A stretch of 64,000 bases of DNA from Mesorhizobium sp. YC-39 (GTDB lineage: Bacteria; Pseudomonadota; Alphaproteobacteria; Rhizobiales; Rhizobiaceae): positions 938,501 through 1,002,500 of the forward strand of contig NZ_JAOWPS010000002.1 of the NCBI RefSeq assembly GCF_025753795.1. The letters run 5' to 3'. Made by a program: the position numbers and the translations under genes. This document shows positions 1 to 8,359 of the stretch, piece by piece. The notes under the pieces are model-generated. The model was not told the DNA's origin and searched no databases. It saw nothing but the letters and a program-made list of their open reading frames with translations. Position 1 is the stretch's first letter. Each line of letters opens with the position of its first letter.

Positions 1-358
1 AGGCGCCTGATCCACAGTTCCAGCCGTCGCCGTTCGGCTGGCCGAGGTTACCCGGACCGAAGCTGCCCTTGACGTCGGAATAGGACAGGTCTGCTTCGAC
101 ACCCACAACCCAGTTCTCATGGAATTGGGCATTATAGCCAACCGTTACGCCGCCGATGAACCCGTCGATATCGAAGGAGTTTGAATCGACGCCGTCGTTG
201 AATTTGCTGTCGCCCCAGCCGTAACCCGCCGTCAGGCCGACATAGGCGCCGGACCAGTTGTAGGTCGATGCAACAGGAAGTTCAGCCACGGCATCTGCCG
301 CAAAAGCACTACCGCTTGCGGCCAACACAACCGCAGTTGCGAGAAGAATCGATTTCAT
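1..358 (-). CDS. Outer-membrane beta-barrel protein (Omp25/RopB-like), C-terminus off window
   Basis: The first 119 residues are visible; the gene runs off the left edge. A clear Sec signal peptide (MKSILLATAVVLAASGSAFA) is followed by an N-terminal strand pattern typical of small alphaproteobacterial porin-like barrels: YNWSGAYVGLTAGYGWG, then GGVTVGYNAQ and WVVGVEADLSYSDVKGSF. This matches the OmpA-like/Omp25/RopB family of eight-stranded surface proteins, which are structural rather than enzymatic. The ATG at 358 directly precedes the signal peptide. Exact subfamily and length cannot be judged from the fragment. Confidence 0.85.
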   Translation of the reverse strand, partial: MKSILLATAVVLAASGSAFAADAVAELPVASTYNWSGAYVGLTAGYGWGDSKFNDGVDSNSFDIDGFIGGVTVGYNAQFHENWVVGVEADLSYSDVKGSFGPGNLGQPNGDGWNCGSGA

Positions 359-542
359 CAGTGTAAACCCCCAGCTATTGCCCAATTGTAGATACGCTGA
401 TGGGATTGTGAAATGGCGAATTCGTACCGATGAAAGGAATGCAACTCAGTGTTGCTTCTGCGCCACAAAGGCTCGGCAAGGCGCGGAAGGACTACCTCGG
501 CGGACGCCGACCGGTTCGAGCGAACAAAGCAGGGCTGACGAT

Positions 543-1631
543 CTACCCGATCGTCCTTTCCAGCATGCCGAGCCAGTTTCGATAGGCGATCTTCTCGATC
601 AGCGCGCGCCCGAAGTCGCGCGCGGCGAACGCATCGATGAGTTTCGGCAGTCCGGTGACGTCGCCAATCGCGGCCGGGATCATGGTGCCATCGAAATCCG
701 AACCCAGGCCGACGCCGTCCTCGCCCAGCGCCTGCAGCAGGGAATCGACATGACGCACCATGATGTCGAGGCTGGTGTCGGCATTCATCCTGCCGTCTTC
801 GCGCAGGAAGCCGGTGGCGAAATTCAGCCCGACCATGCCGCCCGACTCACGGATCGCGCCGAGCTGCCATTCGGTGAGATTGCGGGAGTGACCGCAGATC
901 GCATGAACATTGGAATGGGTCGCGACCAGCGGGGCATCGCTGATTTCGGCGACATCGCGAAACCCCTTCTCGTTGAGATGAGAGAGATCGATCATGATCT
1001 TGAGCTTGTTGCAGGCCTTGACCAGCGCCTTGCCCGCATCGGTCAGTCCAGGCCCGGTGTCGGGCGACGACGGAAAGCGGAACGGCACGCCGTGGCCGAA
1101 GGCGTTCGGGCGACTCCAGACGATGCCGAGCGAGCGCAGGCCGGCGGCGTGCAGCACGTCGAGCATCGTCAGTTCGGTGTCGATCGCCTCGACCCCCTCG
1201 ATGTGGAACACGGCCGCGATCGACCCCTGCGCCATCGCATCTCGCACGTCGCGGGCATTCCGGCAGATGGTGAGTGCCGAAGCGCGTTCCAGCCTGAACA
1301 GGATGGAGGCCATAGCGACTGTCGAAGCGAGCGCATCGGCGTGGGGAACCTCGGGCGGCAAAGGTTCGGTATCGCTTGGTGCGGGCGGAACCGCGCTGCG
1401 CCTCGATTTCTCGACTGGCGGCGGGAAGATCGCGAACATGCCGCCGGCAAATCCACCCTTTTTCGCGCGCGGCAGGTCGATATGGCCACCCTGCGTTCCC
1501 TCGATGAAGAGCTTTTCGACATCCGCATCTTTCGACTGGTAGAGCCTGAGCAGCGTGTCGTTGTGACCGTCGAAGACGGGAACGAGGTCGGTTTCGGTCA
1601 TCAAGGGGTCATTCGATTGGTTGGTCGGCAA
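543..1631 (-). CDS. Membrane dipeptidase, peptidase M19 family
   Basis: A zinc-dependent dipeptidase of the renal dipeptidase (M19) family, about 350 aa as usual for the family. Visible landmarks are the N-terminal metal-site HxD in VFDGHNDTLLRLY, FHIEGVEAI (bridging Glu), the THSN...GHSRNLTEWQL segment and GLGSDFDG near the C-terminus. Such enzymes hydrolyse dipeptides, including D-amino-acid-containing ones; the substrate here is unknown. The longest frame begins at a TTG (1631), and an ATG at 1601 (MTETDLVPVFDGHN) is an equally good or better start since it lies just before the conserved domain; neither has a strong ribosome-binding site. It stands alone, with 184 bp to the divergently regulated barrel gene. 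Confidence 0.88.
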   Translation of the reverse strand: MPTNQSNDPLMTETDLVPVFDGHNDTLLRLYQSKDADVEKLFIEGTQGGHIDLPRAKKGGFAGGMFAIFPPPVEKSRRSAVPPAPSDTEPLPPEVPHADALASTVAMASILFRLERASALTICRNARDVRDAMAQGSIAAVFHIEGVEAIDTELTMLDVLHAAGLRSLGIVWSRPNAFGHGVPFRFPSSPDTGPGLTDAGKALVKACNKLKIMIDLSHLNEKGFRDVAEISDAPLVATHSNVHAICGHSRNLTEWQLGAIRESGGMVGLNFATGFLREDGRMNADTSLDIMVRHVDSLLQALGEDGVGLGSDFDGTMIPAAIGDVTGLPKLIDAFAARDFGRALIEKIAYRNWLGMLERTIG

Positions 1632-1740
1632 CAGGCGGTAACCCCGTTCGGCGGGCTACATACCTACTTAGGCAAGACGGGCGATCTGCGCAAATGCCAG
1701 AATAATATTGCTTTTGAGGCTGCACGTCCCGAACGGTTGA

Positions 1741-1773
1741 GGAAGGGCGCACGACAAAGCCGTGCGCCCTTCC
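1741..1773 (-). terminator. Strong hairpin downstream of the 3688-1819 operon
   Basis: A perfect 13-bp inverted repeat (GGAAGGGCGCACG / CGTGCGCCCTTCC) with a 7-nt loop lies about 45 bp after the stop of the acetyltransferase gene. There is no clear U-tract, so it may act as a 3' end stabiliser or a Rho-assisted terminator. Confidence 0.6.
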
Positions 1774-1818
1774 CCATCATTCACATCACGCGTCGTCGTT
1801 CACATCAGGCGTCGCCTG

Positions 1819-2118
1819 CTATTGCTTCAGCACATCGGCCCATTCCGGGTGGCGGCGGAACTGGGCGTTGGCGAACGGACAGAGCGGGATGATCTTCTTG
1901 CCCGCCGCGCGTGCGTCCTCGACGGCGCGGGTGACGAGACGGAGCCCCGCACCCTGCCCGCGAAAGGCATCCGGCACTTCGGTGTGGTCGATGATGAGCT
2001 GATGCTCGCCGATCTTGGTGAAGGTCATCTCCGCCTCGGCGCCACCTGGCCCGCGCAGGAGATAGCGGCCCTTGGAGCCGCGGTCTTCCAGTTCGATCTC
2101 CGGCAATTGGTCAGGCAT
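1819..2118 (-). CDS. Small GNAT-type N-acetyltransferase (COG2388-like)
   Basis: A 99-aa protein of the short Gcn5-related acetyltransferase group, close to the usual length of about 95 aa. It shows the beta-strand/ligand pattern MTFTKIGEHQLIIDHTEVPDAF... followed by RGQGAGLRLVTRAVEDARAAG, the acetyl-CoA pyrophosphate-binding loop (Q/RxxGxG/A), and the FANAQFRRHPEW C-terminus typical of this group. Substrates of the group are mostly unknown. It starts 3 bp after the upstream hydrolase stop and is surely co-transcribed with it. Confidence 0.85.
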   Translation of the reverse strand: MPDQLPEIELEDRGSKGRYLLRGPGGAEAEMTFTKIGEHQLIIDHTEVPDAFRGQGAGLRLVTRAVEDARAAGKKIIPLCPFANAQFRRHPEWADVLKQ

Positions 2119-2121
2119 CGC

Positions 2122-2745
2122 TTACGCTCCTTCAGCCGGCGTGGCGGACAGGAACCGCCGTGCTGCTTCGATCTCGTTCGACTGCACCTCGTGGCCGCCG
2201 TCGTGCCATTCCACTGTGACATCGGCGCCATCGGCGCGCAAATAGGCTTCGAGCCGCGATGTCAGGTTCGGCGGGCAGATCGGATCACGCCGGCCTGCGG
2301 TAACCAGAATGCGGCGGCCGGCAAGGCTGCCCTTCACCTCAGGCTCGAACGGGATCAGCGGATGCATCAGCACCGCCGCATCGAACAGTGACGGTGCCGC
2401 GAACACCACCGAGGCCAATATATTGGCGCCATTGGAATAGCCGAGGCCCAGCACTGCCGATGGCTTCGCCGCCTCGACATGCGCCTTGACGAAACCGGCC
2501 ATCTTATCCGTCGCCCGTGCCAGGTCGCCCATGTCGTAGACGCCTTCGCCGGTGCGGCGGAAGAAGCGCGCGGCGCCTTGTTCCGAAACATCGCCGCGTG
2601 GCGAGACGATGGTCGCTTGCGGCGCGAGATCGCGCCCGAGCGACAGAAGCTGGCTCTCGTCGGCCCCGGTGCCGTGGAAGACGAAGAGCAGCGGCCCACC
2701 CGGCGAACCGGGCAGCACCTTGTGAATGTAAGCGTCCTTGCTCAT
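2122..2745 (-). CDS. Alpha/beta hydrolase, phospholipase/carboxylesterase (MhqD/YpfH-like)
   Basis: A 207-aa carboxylesterase-type hydrolase. The nucleophile elbow GYSNGA (G-x-S-x-G), acid region GRRDPICP and catalytic His in DGGHEV are all present in the expected order, and the oxyanion segment FVFHGTGADE is near the N-terminus. The family cleaves carboxyl esters and, in the MhqD branch, takes part in quinone-stress responses. It lies 10 bp downstream of a ring-cleaving-dioxygenase-type VOC gene and 3 bp upstream of the acetyltransferase, so the three form one operon. Specific substrate is unknown. Confidence 0.88.
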   Translation of the reverse strand: MSKDAYIHKVLPGSPGGPLLFVFHGTGADESQLLSLGRDLAPQATIVSPRGDVSEQGAARFFRRTGEGVYDMGDLARATDKMAGFVKAHVEAAKPSAVLGLGYSNGANILASVVFAAPSLFDAAVLMHPLIPFEPEVKGSLAGRRILVTAGRRDPICPPNLTSRLEAYLRADGADVTVEWHDGGHEVQSNEIEAARRFLSATPAEGA

Positions 2746-2755
2746 GACCTGATCC

Positions 2756-3688
2756 TCAGTCTTCCAGTTTCTGCAAATGCTGTTCCAGATAGGGCCTAAG
2801 ATGCTGGTGCTGCGACGGCAGCTTCAGCGCCTCGCCGAGATGGGCGGTGTCTTCATCGCGGTCGAAGCCCGGTTCGTTGGTGGCGACTTCGAACAGCACG
2901 CCGCCCGGCGTGCGGAAATAGATCGCCCAGAAATAGTCGCGATCGATCACCGGCGTCACCTGGTAACCAGTGTCCATCAGCGCCTTGCGCACTTCGAGCT
3001 GCTTGGCGCGGTTCTCGACGGCAAAGGCGACATGGTGGACGGAGCCGGCGCCGAGATTGGCAAAACCCGCACCCGGCAGCGTTTCGATGTCGACAACGTC
3101 GGCGCCATTACCGTTCTTCACCGCCAGCCGCCTGACACTGCCTGCCTTGTCGACCTCCTCATATCCCATGAATTTCAGGAGCTCTTCGGTGGCGCCGCCA
3201 TCCCTCAGCCTGAGCGACACCGAGTGAAAGCCGCGGATCGCCTCATCCGAGGGAACTCCCCCCTTTGCCCATGGCGCGCGCTTATCGGCCCTGTCCTCGA
3301 CCAGCGCGAAGCCGTCGCCGTCGGGACCGGCGAAGGCAAGGCGCTTCTCGCCAAATGTCTCGTCGCGCGAAAGACCGGCGCCGCCCTCATCGGCAAGACG
3401 CTTTTCCCAATAACCAAGCGTGCCCTCGGGCACCGAATAGACAGTGGTTCCGACCTCCCCGACGCCGTGACGGCCTTTGCCGATGTTAGGGAATGGGAAA
3501 TAGGTCATCACCGAACCGGGTGTGCCGACCTCATCGGCATAATAGAGGTGATAGACGTCAGGCGCGTCGAAATTGACGGTTTTCTTGACCCGGCGCAGGC
3601 CAAGCTTTTTCGTGAAGAATTCATTGTTTTGGCGCGCATCCCTGGCCATCGAGGTGACGTGATGCAAGCCCTTGATCTGGTCGAGCAT
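2756..3688 (-). CDS. Ring-cleaving dioxygenase-type VOC protein (MhqO-like)
   Basis: A 310-aa protein with two vicinal-oxygen-chelate halves: N-terminal GLHHVTSMARDARQNNEFF with KKTVNFDAP, and C-terminal VHHVAFAV with GGVLFEVATNEPGF. This layout is typical of the MhqO/LinE-like 'ring-cleaving dioxygenase' group, metal-dependent proteins linked to hydroquinone or catechol turnover. The start at 3688 is chosen because a good GGAG ribosome-binding site sits 7-8 bp upstream; the frame continues further upstream but without support. It heads an operon with the MhqD-like hydrolase and a GNAT gene, which mirrors quinone-detoxification pairs of Firmicutes. Confidence 0.85.
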   Translation of the reverse strand: MLDQIKGLHHVTSMARDARQNNEFFTKKLGLRRVKKTVNFDAPDVYHLYYADEVGTPGSVMTYFPFPNIGKGRHGVGEVGTTVYSVPEGTLGYWEKRLADEGGAGLSRDETFGEKRLAFAGPDGDGFALVEDRADKRAPWAKGGVPSDEAIRGFHSVSLRLRDGGATEELLKFMGYEEVDKAGSVRRLAVKNGNGADVVDIETLPGAGFANLGAGSVHHVAFAVENRAKQLEVRKALMDTGYQVTPVIDRDYFWAIYFRTPGGVLFEVATNEPGFDRDEDTAHLGEALKLPSQHQHLRPYLEQHLQKLED

Positions 3689-3801
3689 TTCTTGCTCCTT
3701 CCCTTTGTCCTTATGCGGCCCTTGCCGCTGTTCCACCCCAATATGAGGATCCGCCCATCAGCGGCAAAGGCCGCAAACACAGAATGGACTGTGCGCTAAA
3801 A

Positions 3802-3828
3802 GTGAACAACGTGATGATTTTTGTTCAC
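3802..3828. promoter_or_regulatory. Perfect palindrome GTGAACAA-N11-TTGTTCAC between divergent genes
   Basis: Two perfect 8-bp arms separated by 11 bp lie in the 222-bp gap between the divergently read VOC/hydrolase operon and the sulfatase gene. Size and symmetry fit a dimeric repressor operator (MarR, TetR or GntR type). No regulator gene is adjacent, so the protein that binds is unknown. Confidence 0.5.
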
Positions 3829-3910
3829 CATTCTGCAAAGGCGGTGATGTTGCATCTCCGTCGAAATTCAGCTCCATGAGCGGCGTGCCCCCTGATGAGG
3901 AGACAGACGA

Positions 3911-5485
3911 TTGGCAAGAAAAGGCAGACGCCCGAATATTCTCCTGATCAGTTGCGACCAGTGGCGCGGCGACTGCCTGTCGGCTGCGGGCCACAAGGTG
4001 GTGAGAACGCCGAATGCCGACGTGCTGGCCGCCGAGGGCGTGTTGTTTCGCCGCCACTATGGCGGGGCAGCACCCTGTTCGCCAGCCCGCGCCTGCCTCT
4101 ACACCGGCCTCTACCAGATGAACAACCGAGTTTGCCGCAATGGCACGCCGCTCGACGCCCGTCACGGCAATATCGCGCTGTCCTTACGCGGCCTCGGCTA
4201 TGATCCGACGCTGTTCGGCTACACCGACGTGTCGCTCGATCCGCGCACCCTGGCGCCGGGCGACCCGGCGCTGAGGAGCTATGAAGGCGTGCTGCCCGGC
4301 TACACCGTGCGCCAGTTCCTGCCCGAGCACCAGAAGCCATGGCTGTCCTGGCTCAAACTACGCGGCGTCGATGCCAGCGCCGGCTCTCCCGACATCCATC
4401 GTCCGGCGGGTGAAGCAGGCGACACAAGTAGCGCCGTCACCAACGCACCACCAGTCTATTCGAAAGACGAGACGCCCACGGCTTTCCTGACCGGCGAATT
4501 CGTCCGCTGGCTTGGCGAACAGGAGCGCGATACGCCGTGGTGCGCGCATCTTTCCTTCATCAACCCGCACCCGCCCTTCATCGTGCCGGAACCTTACAAC
4601 GCGATGTATGATCCCGCCGATGGCCCGGCTTTCCGTCGTGCCGAAAATTGGCAGGCCGAAGCCAGGCGCCACCCCTATGTCGCCTACGATATGAGCCAGC
4701 AACAGCGGACCAAGTTCCGGCCGGGCGCCAAGGGCAAGGTGCGCGACTGGGGTGACGACGATTTCCGCCGCATCCGTGCGCTCTATTACGGCATGATCTC
4801 GGAAGTCGACGCGCAGCTTGGCCGCATCTGGCAGGCGGTCAAGGCGACGGATGCATGGGACGACACCATCATAGTGCTCACCTCCGACCATGCCGAGATG
4901 ATGGGCGACCATTTCATGCTGGGCAAGGGCGGTTTCTTCGACGGCAGTTACCACATTCCGCTGATCGTCCGCGACCCGCGCCGCCTCAAGGCCGCCGGCA
5001 CTGGCGTCGATCGCTTCACCGAGGCTGTGGACATACTGCCGACGCTGCTCGACCTGCTCGGAGAGGAGGTGCCGCCGCATCTCGACGGACACTCGCTAAA
5101 GCCATTCCTCGACAATGAGGCGCCTCGGGATTGGCGCGATGCCGCGCATTGGGAGTTCGATTTCCGCTCGATTGCCGAAGGTGAGGCCGAGCGGCATTTC
5201 GGCATCGCATCACGCCAGTGCAACCTCGCCGTTATCCGCACCGAAAACTTCAAATATGTGCATTTCGGCGGCGGCCTGCCGCCGCTTCTATTCGACCTGG
5301 AGCGTGACGCGAGCGAGTTGAACAATCTTGCCACCGATCCCGCCCATCTGTCGATTCGGCTGGAATTCGCCGAAAAGCTGCTCGCCTGGCGGGCCGAGCA
5401 TCTCGACCAGTCGCTTGCGCTGGCAGAACTGACGGAAGATGGCGTTGTTGGATATGTGAGTAAGGCAGTAGGCAGTAGGCAGTAG
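3911..5485 (+). CDS. Sulfatase-family hydrolase (arylsulfatase / phosphonate monoester hydrolase type)
   Basis: A 524-aa alkaline-phosphatase-superfamily enzyme. The N-terminal metal site RPNILLISCDQWRGD and the sulfatase signature CSPAR (C-x-P-x-R, Cys56) followed by LYTG are intact; Cys56 is the residue normally oxidised to formylglycine. Further metal-site motifs appear as LTSDHAEMMGDH. Such enzymes hydrolyse sulfate or phosphonate esters; the substrate cannot be read from sequence. The start is a TTG at 3911 with GAGGAG about 9 bp upstream. The last eight or so codons (SKAVGSRQ) run into a short repeat, so the C-terminus probably differs from relatives. Confidence 0.88.
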   Translation: MARKGRRPNILLISCDQWRGDCLSAAGHKVVRTPNADVLAAEGVLFRRHYGGAAPCSPARACLYTGLYQMNNRVCRNGTPLDARHGNIALSLRGLGYDPTLFGYTDVSLDPRTLAPGDPALRSYEGVLPGYTVRQFLPEHQKPWLSWLKLRGVDASAGSPDIHRPAGEAGDTSSAVTNAPPVYSKDETPTAFLTGEFVRWLGEQERDTPWCAHLSFINPHPPFIVPEPYNAMYDPADGPAFRRAENWQAEARRHPYVAYDMSQQQRTKFRPGAKGKVRDWGDDDFRRIRALYYGMISEVDAQLGRIWQAVKATDAWDDTIIVLTSDHAEMMGDHFMLGKGGFFDGSYHIPLIVRDPRRLKAAGTGVDRFTEAVDILPTLLDLLGEEVPPHLDGHSLKPFLDNEAPRDWRDAAHWEFDFRSIAEGEAERHFGIASRQCNLAVIRTENFKYVHFGGGLPPLLFDLERDASELNNLATDPAHLSIRLEFAEKLLAWRAEHLDQSLALAELTEDGVVGYVSKAVGSRQ

Positions 5486-5547
5486 GAAAAGTACAAGATG
5501 GCACCAACTGCCACACGCCTTCTTCCTTGTACCTACTGCCTACTGCC
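5471..5547. repeat. Interrupted inverted repeat made of tandem 7-mers (GGCAGTA units)
   Basis: The left arm (5471-5497) holds repeated GGCAGTA units then GTACAAG; the right arm (5526-5547) is its complement, CTTGTAC then CTACTGCCTACTGCC. Folding gives a long hairpin with a small A bulge. It starts inside the sulfatase stop region and sits between two convergent genes, where it may serve as a bidirectional terminator. The tandem structure suggests a dispersed intergenic repeat. Confidence 0.7.
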
Positions 5548-5561
5548 CAACTCCTATTCCC

Positions 5562-6899
5562 CTACCGCACAATCATCCGCTGCTGGTCGCGCTTCTCGGC
5601 ATAGCTGCCCTTGTCATAAGCCGCCTGCGCTTCGAGCTGCTCCTTGGTGAAGGTCGTGTAGAGGTATTTCTTGCCGTCCTTGTCGGTCATGAATTTGAGG
5701 TTGTCCATGGCGATTGCTACTTCTTTCTCGCCAATGCCGAGGAAGCCGCCGACATCGACGATCACCGCGTCGGTCTTGCCGTCGGGGGCCGGCACGACAT
5801 CGCCGATCTCGCCGACCTTGGCGTCATTGGCGCCGTAGACGGTGGTGCCTTTCAGATCATCGCCGCGAATTTCGCCCGCTGGCATCTCGGTCAGCGTCGA
5901 CTTGTCGATCGCCGCTGTTTCAGTCGGGTCGGTGGCTTTCGCATCAGGCGCTGTCGCAGCCGGAGCCTCGGCCGTCTTGTCCATCGGGGCCGGAGCAGCG
6001 GTATCGGCCGGAGCGGCAGTCGTCGGGGCCGGCGCTGTAGCGTCGTTGGATGCCGTGGTCACCGGGGCCGGATCATAGGCCTTGCGGTTGAAGTCCGGCT
6101 GCGCCCGCAGTTCGTCCTCGGTGGTCTCGGCCACCAGCCAGCGATCGCCGTTCTTCTCTGCCCTGGCAGCCTTGTCGAAAGGATAAGTGACGCTCTTTTC
6201 GCCCATGCCGAGGAACCCGCCGACGCCGATGACAAGCGACTCGGCCTTGCCGTCCTTGGTCAGCACGATATCGTTGACGTCGCCAATGTTCTTGGCATCG
6301 TCGCCGGTCCCGTTATAGACGCTCTCACCGATGATGTTGGTGGCGAGATTGCCCTCGGCGCGCTTCACCGGTTCAGCCGGTGCGGCATTCATGTCGACGG
6401 GCGCCGGCGGTCCGCCTTGCGCACTATCGCCGGAGGCCGAGGGTGCTGCCGGCGCCGCGGCGTCGGTTGAAGCCACGGGGGCAGGATCATAAGGCTTGCG
6501 GTCGAATTCCGGCTGAGCCGTCAACTCTTCCTTTGTCGTCTGGGCGACCAGCCAGCGGTCGCCATTCCTTTCGACCCATTGCAGCTTGCCATAATCGAAA
6601 GCGATGTTCTTGGCGCCGATGCCGAGAAAACCGCCCACCCCTATGACAGCGGATTTCGCCTGGCCGGTTTCGTCGAACACGACATCGCTGACCAAGCCGA
6701 TATTCTGGGCGTCATCACCTGTACCATTGTAGACCGATTCACCGATGATGTTGGTGGCAAGGCTGCCCTCGGCCTGTTGCACGACCGGGGCGGCTTCTTG
6801 GGTGGCGGGTGGCTGCGCAGGCTCAGGCGCCGACTGCGCATAAGCGCCCGTGGCAATCAGTGTGGCGAGCGCCGTAGTGGCAAAAAGGGTGCGAACCAT
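5562..6899 (-). CDS. Secreted protein with three PRC-barrel repeats
   Basis: About 445 aa. A signal peptide (MVRTLFATTALATLIATGAYA) is followed by three homologous PRC-barrel-type modules separated by Ala/Pro-rich linkers: two carry NIIGESVYNGTGDDA then VIGVGGFLG and a third carries LKGTTVYGANDAKVGEIGDV then VDVGGFLGIGEK. PRC barrels are small beta-barrel binding modules; in rhizobia such exported proteins are linked to stress. The start at 6899 rather than 6905 is chosen because GGAG lies 8 bp before it. An exact EcfG-type promoter lies 86 bp upstream, placing it in the general stress regulon. Confidence 0.85.
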   Translation of the reverse strand: MVRTLFATTALATLIATGAYAQSAPEPAQPPATQEAAPVVQQAEGSLATNIIGESVYNGTGDDAQNIGLVSDVVFDETGQAKSAVIGVGGFLGIGAKNIAFDYGKLQWVERNGDRWLVAQTTKEELTAQPEFDRKPYDPAPVASTDAAAPAAPSASGDSAQGGPPAPVDMNAAPAEPVKRAEGNLATNIIGESVYNGTGDDAKNIGDVNDIVLTKDGKAESLVIGVGGFLGMGEKSVTYPFDKAARAEKNGDRWLVAETTEDELRAQPDFNRKAYDPAPVTTASNDATAPAPTTAAPADTAAPAPMDKTAEAPAATAPDAKATDPTETAAIDKSTLTEMPAGEIRGDDLKGTTVYGANDAKVGEIGDVVPAPDGKTDAVIVDVGGFLGIGEKEVAIAMDNLKFMTDKDGKKYLYTTFTKEQLEAQAAYDKGSYAEKRDQQRMIVR

Positions 6900-6985
6900 G
6901 ACCATCTCTCCTCATGCGTGATTTTGTGCACGCCGCGCCACTTCGAACGCTGCCGGAGAAGGACGCGGCATCTCTACATGTTCAC

Positions 6986-7010
6986 AACGTTGTGAGTACG
7001 CTGTTGTTCC
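6986..7010 (-). promoter_or_regulatory. EcfG (general stress sigma) promoter for the PRC-barrel gene
   Basis: On the minus strand GGAAC, a 16-nt spacer and CGTT match the alphaproteobacterial EcfG consensus exactly. The -10 end lies 86 bp upstream of the start codon. Confidence 0.8.
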
Positions 7011-7099
7011 GAAAAAACGTCGTCGTGGAGAATGCGCTGAATCAGACCTAAACATGCGCCGGGCCAGTAGAATTTGCTCTTGGATTCGCCTGGGCCTGC

Positions 7100-7124
7100 G
7101 GAACCTTTTTTCAGCCACTTCGTT
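7100..7124 (+). promoter_or_regulatory. EcfG promoter for the diacylglycerol-kinase-like gene
   Basis: GGAAC-N16-CGTT on the plus strand, 57 bp before the ATG at 7182. It is divergent from the PRC-barrel promoter about 90 bp away. Confidence 0.8.
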
Positions 7125-7181
7125 CCAGCATGTGGCTGGCTTGGCGGGTTGCCTGCCGGCCGCCAACGAAAGGGAGTGGGC

Positions 7182-8102
7182 ATGCGATTTGCAGCGGTGC
7201 TGAACCGGGACGGCGGCACCTTGCGGACCACCGATCTTTCCGCCTTTTCGGACCAGATGCGCCGGACGCTGGAGGCCGCTGGTCATTCCATCGAAATTGA
7301 CATCGTTGCTGGCAAGGACATCGTGGCGACGCTGGATAGCATTGTTTCCAAACGCAGTGTCGACATTGTGATGGCCGGTGGCGGCGACGGCACCATTTCG
7401 GCTGCGGCAGCACGGTTGATGGGCGGGAAGAAGGCACTTGCCATATTGCCGGCCGGCACCATGAATCTTTTTGCGCGCGGGCTCGGCGTCCCGCAGACGC
7501 TTGACGCGGCCGTGAAATCCTTCGCCGACGGCGAGGTGATCGCGGTCGATGTGGCAACCGCCAACGGCCGGCCCTTCGTGCATCAGTTCTCGATCGGCAT
7601 GCATGCCAAAATGGTGCAGCTACGCCAGAACATGGAGTTCCGTTCTCGGTTGGGAAAGATGCAGGCCTCCGCGCGAGCCGCCTGGGCGACGATCAAGAAT
7701 CCGTCGGCAATGAAAGTGACGCTGGCCATCGGCGAGGCCGAGATTGTGACGCGCACCACCGGTATCGGCGTTACCAACAATCTGTTTGGCGAGGGCCACC
7801 TGCCCTATGCCGACAATCCGGCCGGTGGCGTGCTCGGCATCTACGTCACGGTGGCGCAGCAGCGCGGCGAGCTGGTCAGGTTCCTCTTCGACATCGCGCG
7901 CGGCAGGTGGCGTGCCAGCCAGCATGTCGAAATCCACCAGGCCGACCGGGTCGTTCTGAAAATCCACTCGGCGGCCAGGAAATACCGCGCCGTCATGGAT
8001 GGCGAATTGGTCCGACTTGACCGCGAAACGACGATCGAAATCCATCCCGCTGCACTGAATGTTCTCGTTCCGGCGCGCACTGCCCAAGCGAAGGCCGCGT
8101 GA
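7182..8102 (+). CDS. Diacylglycerol/lipid kinase family protein (DAGK catalytic domain)
   Basis: A 306-aa lipid-kinase-fold protein. The nucleotide-binding signature GGGDGT (in VMAGGGDGTIS) and the downstream LPAGTMNLFARGLGVP are diagnostic of the DAGK/YegS/sphingosine-kinase superfamily, which phosphorylates lipid hydroxyls with ATP. Length is near the usual 300 aa. The start (MRFAAVLNRDGG) follows AAAGGGAG; the frame extends upstream but the EcfG -10 element at 7121 makes the earlier starts impossible for that transcript. It presumably remodels membrane lipids under stress; actual lipid substrate is unknown. Confidence 0.88.
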   Translation: MRFAAVLNRDGGTLRTTDLSAFSDQMRRTLEAAGHSIEIDIVAGKDIVATLDSIVSKRSVDIVMAGGGDGTISAAAARLMGGKKALAILPAGTMNLFARGLGVPQTLDAAVKSFADGEVIAVDVATANGRPFVHQFSIGMHAKMVQLRQNMEFRSRLGKMQASARAAWATIKNPSAMKVTLAIGEAEIVTRTTGIGVTNNLFGEGHLPYADNPAGGVLGIYVTVAQQRGELVRFLFDIARGRWRASQHVEIHQADRVVLKIHSAARKYRAVMDGELVRLDRETTIEIHPAALNVLVPARTAQAKAA

Positions 8103-8131
8103 TGCAGGCCGGCACGACTAATTTGCAGGCT

Positions 8132-8308
8132 TCAGCCTTTGGGAAGCTCACCCTGTTCGGCCGTCTGTGTCTTGTCGATCATCTCGCCATAGATTTCCGC
8201 GATGCCCCAGGCGATGAAAGCCAGAAGCAGCGCGGCGATCAAGATACGCAAGCCATGACGGCCCCAGTGCCCTTGACGGGCTTTGTCTTCAGGAATGATC
8301 TTGGCCAT
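8132..8308 (-). CDS. Small single-pass membrane protein (58 aa), stress regulated
   Basis: A 58-aa protein beginning MAKIIPEDKARQGHWGRHG, with one hydrophobic segment (about residues 20-37, LRILIAALLLAFIAWGIA) and a polar tail. GGAGG lies 7 bp before the ATG and an exact EcfG promoter lies 51 bp upstream, so it is very likely real despite its size. The basic N-terminus suggests it stays inside. I do not recognise a characterised family; a membrane-associated stress protein is an inference. Confidence 0.75.
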   Translation of the reverse strand: MAKIIPEDKARQGHWGRHGLRILIAALLLAFIAWGIAEIYGEMIDKTQTAEQGELPKG

Positions 8309-8359
8309 GTTTGGCCTCCCCGTTGGTTGGCATCGGCGTCTGGCAAGGCATTTTCGGGT

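Noticed and set aside
378..1892. Long plus-strand frame (504 codons)
   Set aside because: Lies antisense to the M19 dipeptidase, is rich in Arg/Gly/Pro with no motif, and comes from high-GC codon bias.
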